NCBI GenBank assembly: GCA_038501625.1
Contig: JAZAYU010000882.1
Coordinates: 62,001-126,000 of the forward strand
From: Corbicula japonica
Lineage: Eukaryota; Mollusca; Bivalvia; Venerida; Cyrenidae
Direction of reading: 5' to 3'
DNA: 64,000 nt
Shown: positions 57,590 through 64,000 of the stretch, in pieces
How the letters are laid out: each line of letters opens with the position of its first letter
Position numbering within the stretch: the stretch's first letter is position 1
Made by a program: the position numbers and the translations under genes
The notes under the pieces: model-generated
What the model was told of the DNA's origin: nothing
What the model saw: only the letters and a program-made list of their open reading frames with translations
Database searches by the model: none

Positions 57590-60400
57590 TGCACGGTTGT
57601 TAGAGATATTTGAGGTGAGCTTATGGCCGAAATTTCAGGGCTCTTGACCGCCGGCAACCGGCTATTCCGGCAGCCAAACACTGTTAAAATAGAATATAAT
57701 GACAACATTATCCCATATGAACGTGCCTTTTGAAAAATCCAATAACTGTCAAATTTGCACGGTTGTTAGAGATATTTGAGGTGAGCATATGGCCGAAATT
57801 TCAGGACTCTTGACCGCCGGCAATCTGCTTTTCCGGCAGCCAAACACTGTTAAAATAGAATAAAATGACTACATTATCCCATATGAACGTGCCTTTAGAA
57901 AAAATCCAATAACGGTCAAATTTGCACGGTTCTTAGAAATATTTTAGGTGAGCTTATGGCCGTAATTTCAGTGCTCTTGACCCCCGGCAACCGGCTATTC
58001 CGGGATCCAAACACTGTTAAAATAGAATAAAATGACTATATTAACACATATGAACGTGCTTTTGGAAAATCCGTTAACGGTCAAATTTGCACGGTTGTTA
58101 GAGATATTTGAGGTGAGCTTGTGGCCAAAATTTCAGGGCTCTTGACCGCCGGCAACCGGCTATTCCGGCAGCCAAACACTGTTAAAATAGAATAAAATGA
58201 CTACATTATCCCATATGAACGTGCCTTTGGAAAAATCCAATAACGGTCAAATTTCCACGGTTGTTAGAGATATTTGAGGTAAGCTTATGGCCGAAATTTC
58301 AGGGCTCTTGACCGGCAGCAACCGGCTTTTCCGGCAGCCAAACACTGTTATAATAGATTAAAATGACTACATTATCCCATATGAACGTGCCTTTGGAAAA
58401 ATCCAATAACGTTCAAATTTGCACAGTTGTTAGAGATATTTGAGGTGAGCTTATGGCCGAAATTTCAGGGCTCTTGACCGCCGGCAACCGGCTATTCCGG
58501 CAGCCAAACACTGTCAAAATAGAATAAAATGACTACATTATCCCATATGAACGTGCCTTTGGAAAAATCCAATAACGGTGAGTCAAATTTGCACGGTTGT
58601 TAGAGATATTTAAGGTGAGCTTATGGCCGAAATTTCAGGGCTCTTGACCGCCGGCAACCGGCTATTCCGGCAGCCAAACACTGTTAAAATAGAATAAAAT
58701 GACTACATTATCCCATATTAAGGTGCCTTTGGAAAAATCCAATAACGGTCAAATTTGCACGGTTGTTAGAGATATTTGAGGTGAGCTTATGGCCGAAATT
58801 TCAGGGCTCTTGACCGCCAGCAACAAGCTATTGCGGCAGCCAAACACTATTAAAAAAGAATAAAATGACTATATTATCCCATATGAACGTGCCTTTGGAA
58901 AAATCCAATAACGGTCAAATTTGCACGGTTGTTAGAGATATTTGAGGTGAGCTTATGGCCGAAATTTCAGGGCTCTTGATCCTCGGCAACCGGCTATTCC
59001 GGCAGCCAAACACTGTTAAAATACAATAAAATGACTACATTATCCCATATGAACGTGCCTTTAGAAAAATCCAATAACGGTCAAATTCGCACGGTTGTTA
59101 GAAATATTATAGCTGAGCTTATGGCCGAAATTTCAGGGCTCTTGACCGCCGGCAACCGGCTATTCCGGCAGCCAAACACTGTTAAAATAGAATTAAATGA
59201 CTACGTTATCCCATATGAACGTGCCTTTGGAAAAATCCAATAACGGTCAAATTTGCACGGTTGTTAGAGATATTTGAGGTGAGCTTATGGCCGAAATTTC
59301 AGGGCTCTTGACCGCCGGCAACCGGCTATTCCGGCAGTCAAACACTGTTCAAATAGAATAAAATGACTACACTATCCCATATGAACGTGCCTTTTGAAAA
59401 ATCCAATAACGTTCAAATTTGCACGGCTGTTTGAGATATTTGAGATGAGCTTATGGCCAAAATTTCAGGGCTCTTCACCGCCGGCAAACGGCTATTCTGG
59501 CAGCCAAACAGTGTTAAAATAGAATAAAATGACTACATTATCCCATATGAACGTGCCTTTAAAAGAATCCTATAACGATCAAATTTGCACGGTTGTAAGA
59601 GATATTTGAGTTGAACTTTTGGCCGGAATTTCAGGGCTCTTGACCGCCGGCAACCGGCTATTCCGGCAGCCAAACACTGTTAAAATAGAATTAAATGACT
59701 ACATTATCCCATATGAACGTGCCTTTGGAAAAATCCAATAACGGTCAAATTCGCACGCTTGTTAGAGATATTTGAGGTGAGCTTATGGCCGAAGTTTCAG
59801 TGCTCTTGATCCCCGGCAACCGGCTATTCCGGCAGCCAAACACTGTTAAAATAGAATAAAATGACTATATTATCCCATATGAACGTGCCTTTGGCAAAAT
59901 CCAATAACGGTCAAATTTGCACGGTTGTTAGAGATATTTGAGGTGAGCTTATGGCCGAAATTTCAGGGCATGACCAACGGCAACCGGCTATTCCGGCAGC
60001 CAAACACTGTTTAAATAGAATAAAATGACTACATTATCCCATATGAACGTGACTTTGGAAAAATCCAATAACGGTCAAATTTGCACGGTTGTTAGAGATA
60101 TTAGAGGTGAGCTTATGGCCGAAATTTCAGGGCTCTTGACCTCCGGCAACCGGCTATTCCGGCAGCCAAACACTGTTAAAATAGAATAAAATGACAAGAT
60201 TATACCATATGAACGTGCCTTTAGAAAAATACAATAACGGTCAAATTTGCACGGTTGTTAGAAATGTTTTAGGTGAGCTTATGGCCGAAATTTCAGGGCT
60301 CTTGACCGCCGGCAACCGGCTATTCCGGCAGCCAAACACTTTTAAAATAGAATAAAATGACTACATTAACCCATATAAAGTTGCGTTTGGAAAAATCCAA
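57590..60400. repeat. Module block B2, second copy of 48,100-50,900
   Basis: Same variant order as B1. It lacks about two monomers that B1 has near 48,900-49,400, and regains about two further right. Substitutions between the copies are few compared with those between neighbouring monomers. Confidence 0.85.
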
Positions 60401-63400
60401 TAACGGTCAAATGTGCACGGTTGTTAGAGATATTTGAGGTAAGCTTATGGCCGAAATTTCAGGGCTCTTCACCGCCGGCAAACGGCTATTCTGGCAGCCA
60501 AACACTGTTAAAATAGAATAAAATGACTTTATTATCCCATATGAACGTGCCTTTAAAAGAATCCAATAACGATCAAATTTGCACGGTTGTAAGAGATATT
60601 TGAGTTGAGCTTATGGCCGGAATTTCAGGGCTCTTGACCGCCGGCAACCGGCTATTCCGGCAGCCAAACACTGTTAAAATAGAATTGAATGACTAAATTA
60701 TCCCATATGAACGTGCCTTTAGAAAAATCCAATAACGGTCAAATTCGCACGCTTGTTAGAGATATTTGAGGTGAGCTTATGGCCGAAGTTTCAGGGCTCT
60801 TGATCCCCGGCAACCGGCTATTCCGGCAGCCAAACACTGTTAAAATAGAATACAATGACTATATTATCCCATATGAACGTGCCTTTGGAAAAATCCAATA
60901 ACGGCCAAATTTGCACGGTTGTTAGAGATATTTGAGGTGAGCTTATGGCCGAAATTTCAGGGCTCTTGACCACCGGCAACCGGCTATTCCGGCAGCCAAA
61001 CACTGTTTAAATAGAATAAAATGACTACATTATCCGATATGAACGTGCCTTTAGAAAAATCCAATAACGGTCAAATTTGCACGGTTGTTAGAGATATTTG
61101 AGATGAGCTTATGGCCGAAATTTCAGGGCTCTTGATCACCGGCAACCGGCTATTCCGGCAGCCAAACCCTGTTAAAGTAGAATAAAATGACTACATTATC
61201 CCAAATGAACGTGCCTTTAAAAAAATCCAATAACGGTCAAATTTGAGGTGAGCTTATTGCCGAAATTTCAGGGCTCTTGACCGCCGGCAACCTGCTATTC
61301 CGGCAGCCAAACACTGTTAAAATAGAATAAAATGACTATATTATTCCATATGAACGTGCCTTTGGAAAAATCCAATAACGGTCAAATTTGCACGGTTGTT
61401 GGAGATGTTTGAGGTGAGCATATGGCCGAAATTTCAGGGCTCTTGACCGCCGGCAACCGGCTATTCCTGCAGCCAAACCATGTTAATATAAAATAAAACG
61501 ACTACATTATCCCATATGAACGTGCCTTTGGAAAAATCCAATAACGGTCATATTTGCACGGTTGTTAGAGATATTTGAGGCGAGCTTATGGCCGAAATTT
61601 CAGGGCTCTTGACCGCCGGCAACCGGCTATTCCGGCAGCCAAACACTGTTAAAATAGAATAAAATGACTACATTATCCCATATGAACGTGCCTTTTAAAA
61701 ATCCAATAACGGTCAAATTTGCACTGTTGTTAGAGAAATTTAAGGTGAGCTTATGGCCGAAATTTCAGGGCTCTTGATCCCCGGCAACCGGCTATTCCGG
61801 CAGCCAAACACTTCTTAAATAGAATTAAAGGACTATATTATCCCACATGAACGTGCCTTTGGAAAAATCCAGTGACGGTCAAATTTGCACGGTTGTTAGA
61901 GATATTTGAAGTGATCTTATGGCCGAAATATCAGGGCTCTTGACCGCCGGCAACCGGCTATTCCCACAGCCAAACACTGTTAAAATAGAATAAAATGACT
62001 ATATTATCCCATATGAACGTGCCTATGGAAAAATCCAGTAACGGTCGAATTTGCACGGTTGTTAGAGATATTTGAGGTGAGCTCATGGCCGAAATTTCAG
62101 GGCTCTTGACCGCCGGCAACCGGCTATTCCGGCAGCCAAACACTGATAAATAGAATAGTGACTTCATTATCCCATATGAACGTGCCTTTGGAAAACCCAA
62201 TAACGGTCAAATTTGCACGGTTGTTAGAGATATTTGAGGTGAGCTTATGGCCGAAATTTCAGGGCTCTTGACCGCCGGCAACCGGCTATTTCGGCAGCCA
62301 AACACTGATACAATAAAATGACTACATTATCCCAAATAAAACATGCCTTTAGAAAAAAACAATAACGGTCAAATTTGCACGGTTGTTAGAGATATTTGAG
62401 GTGAGCTTATGGCCGAAATTTCAGGGCTCTTGACCGCCGGCAACCGGCTATTCCGGCAGCCAAAAACTGTTAAAATAGAATAAAATGACTTCATTATCCC
62501 ATATGAACGTGCCTTTGGAAAATCCAATAACGAGCAAATTTGCACGGTTGTTAGAGATATTTGAGGTGAGCTGGTGGCCGAACTTTCAGGGCTCTTGACA
62601 GCCGGCAACCGGCTATTCCGGCAGCCAAACTTTGTTAAAATAGAATAAAATGACTACATTATCCCATATGAACGTGCCTTTGGAAAAATCCAATAACGGT
62701 CAAATTTGCACGGTTGTTAGAGATATTTGAGGTGAGCTTATGGCGGATATTTCAGGGCTCTTGACCGCCGGCAACCGGCTATTCCGGCAGCCAAACACTG
62801 TTAGAATAAAATGACTAAATTATCCCAAATAAAACGTGCCTTTTGAAAAAATCCAATAACGGTGAAATTTGCACGGTTGTTAGAGATATTTGACTTGAGC
62901 TTTTGGCGGAAATTTCAGGGCTCTTGACCGCCGGCAACCGGCTATTCCGGCAGCCAAACACTGTTTGAATAAAATGACTAAATTATCCCAAATAAAACGT
63001 GCCTTTGAAAAAATCCAATAACGGTCAAATTTGCACGGTTGTTAGAGATATTTGAGGTGAGCTTATGGCCGAACTTTCAGGGCTCTTGACAGCCGGCAAC
63101 CGGCTATTCCGGCAGCCCAACACTGATAAATAGAATAAAGTGACTTCATTATCCCATATGAACGTGCCTTTGGAAAACCCAATAACGGTCAAATTTGCAC
63201 GGTTGTTAGAGATATTTGAGGTGAGCTAATAGCCGAAATTTCAGGGCTCTTGACCGCCGGCAACCGGCTATTCCGGCAGCCAAACACTGTTAAAATATAA
63301 TAAAATGACTATATTATCCCATATGAACGTGCCTTTTAAAAATCCAATAACGGTCAAATTTGCACGGTTGTAAGAGTTATTTGAGATGAGCTTATGACCG

Positions 63401-64000
63401 AAATTTCAGGGCTCTTGACCGCCGGCAACCGGCTATTCCGCCTCACTATATTATCCCATTTGAACGTGCCTTTGGAAAAATCCAATAACGGTCAAATTTG
63501 CACGGTTGTTAGAGATATTTGAGGTGACCTTATGGCCGAAATTTCAGGGCTCTTGACCGCCGGCAACCGGCTATTCTGCCAGTCAAACAGTGTTAAAATA
63601 GAATAAAATTACTATGTTAATCCATATCAACGTGCCTTTGGAAAAATCCAATAACGGTCAAATTTGCACGGTTGTAAGAGATATTTAAGGTGAGCTTATG
63701 GCCGAAATTTTAGGGCTCTTGACAGCCGGCAACCGGCTATTCCGTCAGCCAAACACTGTTAAAATAGAATAAAATGACTATATTATCCCATATGAACGTG
63801 CCTTTGGAAAAATCCAATAACGGTCAAATTTGCACGGTTGTTAAAGATATTTTGAGGTAAGCTTATGGCCGAAATTTCAGGGCTGTTGACCGCCGGCTAC
63901 CGGTTTTTCCGGCAGCCAAACAGTGTAAATATAGAATAAAATGACTTTATTATCCCATATGAACATGCCTTTGGAAAAATCCAATAACGGTCAAATTTGC

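Larger units (their letters stand above)
16180..64000. repeat. Satellite DNA array, about 166 bp monomer, roughly 290 head-to-tail copies, open at right edge
   Basis: From AAATTTGCACGGTTGTTAGA at 16181 onward, the same unit repeats without interruption to the last base. Spacing is commonly 161-166 bp (for example the TTTGCAC phase at 16189, 16350, 16515 and 16680). Landmarks in order along the plus strand are GTCAAATTTGCACGGTTGTT; AGAGATATTTGAGGTGAGC; TTATGGCCGAAATTTCAGGG; CTCTTGACCGCCGGCAACCG; GCTATTCCGGCAGCCAAACA; CTGTTAAAATAGAATAAAAT; GACTACATTATCCCATATGA; ACGTGCCTTTGGAAAAATCC; AATAACG. The consensus of these pieces is 166 bases. Copies differ by scattered substitutions and small indels, and some are shortened. 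Short open frames (up to 88 codons) occur on both strands only because the monomer has stop-poor stretches; they are not genes. Nothing else is inserted in the 47.8 kb. All monomers read in one orientation. Known: satellite monomers of about 160-170 bp are frequent in animals, including oysters and clams. Whether this matches a named family cannot be told here. Confidence 0.98.

Noticed and set aside
17813..62608. Many open frames of 60-88 codons (types MFGCRNSRLPAVKSPEIS and MAEISGLLTAGNRLFRQ) on both strands of the array, which look like a conserved protein family.
   Set aside because: They are the satellite monomer read in its longest frames. The consensus has in-frame stops in every frame, the unit of 166 is not a multiple of three, and the long frames appear only where chance substitutions or indels remove a stop.
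16180..64000. Direct repeats as a CRISPR array.
   Set aside because: There are no short repeats with unique spacers. The whole 166 bp unit repeats, and the neighbouring DNA has introns and eukaryotic transposons.
16180..64000. A CENP-B box in the monomer.
   Set aside because: The required pattern nTTCGnnnnAnnCGGGn was looked for on both strands of the consensus and not found.

Overview
The window looks like animal nuclear DNA, probably from a mollusc and perhaps a heterodont bivalve. The gene in it has short exons joined by GT-AG introns. The introns are full of mariner/pogo-type DNA transposons, a LINE tail, a Ty3/gypsy relic and many small foldback repeats. The bivalve guess rests on the style of the foldback repeats (an AACCCTTT end and ACAGTGTAGATCCAGATCAG arms) and is inference. 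No bacterial-type operon, CRISPR array, rRNA or convincing tRNA was seen.

Positions 1-12,114 hold the 5' three quarters of one minus-strand gene, a carboxypeptidase Q (CPQ/PGCP, peptidase family M28). I could place nine coding exons, all with GT-AG borders and compatible phases. They give 344 codons running from a start methionine with a signal peptide to just past the metal-binding and TAEE active-site motifs. The last roughly 125 residues lie beyond the left edge. The introns carry a mariner (364-2273) with a pogo-like element nested inside it, a TTAA-flanked element (6995-7544), a CAGT-ended element (9778-10642), a rearranged Ty3/gypsy remnant (about 11,085-11,532), two relatives of one foldback MITE, and at least eight copies of the hairpin repeat.

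Positions 12,115-16,180 are the upstream flank. They contain a decayed LINE 3' end on the minus strand, a G-rich tract, short repeats and AT-rich sequence. No gene is recognised there apart from one weak candidate first exon.

From about 16,180 to the right edge, nearly 48 kb, the window is one uninterrupted satellite array. The head-to-tail monomer is about 166 bp, giving close to 290 copies by division. The open reading frames inside it are by-products of the monomer and I do not regard them as genes. The array is not uniform. Distinctive variant monomers recur in the same order at fixed offsets (about 1.31, 1.66, 1.79, 3.62, 7.3 and 9.2-9.5 kb). It has therefore grown by repeated duplication of multi-monomer blocks, with small deletions along the way. 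Each typical monomer carries a GC-rich core with three CCGG sites, a 5'-splice-site-like GAGGTGAGC and an AATAAA hexamer. The array and its layered organisation, beginning about 4 kb upstream of a housekeeping-type gene, are the most notable content of the window.
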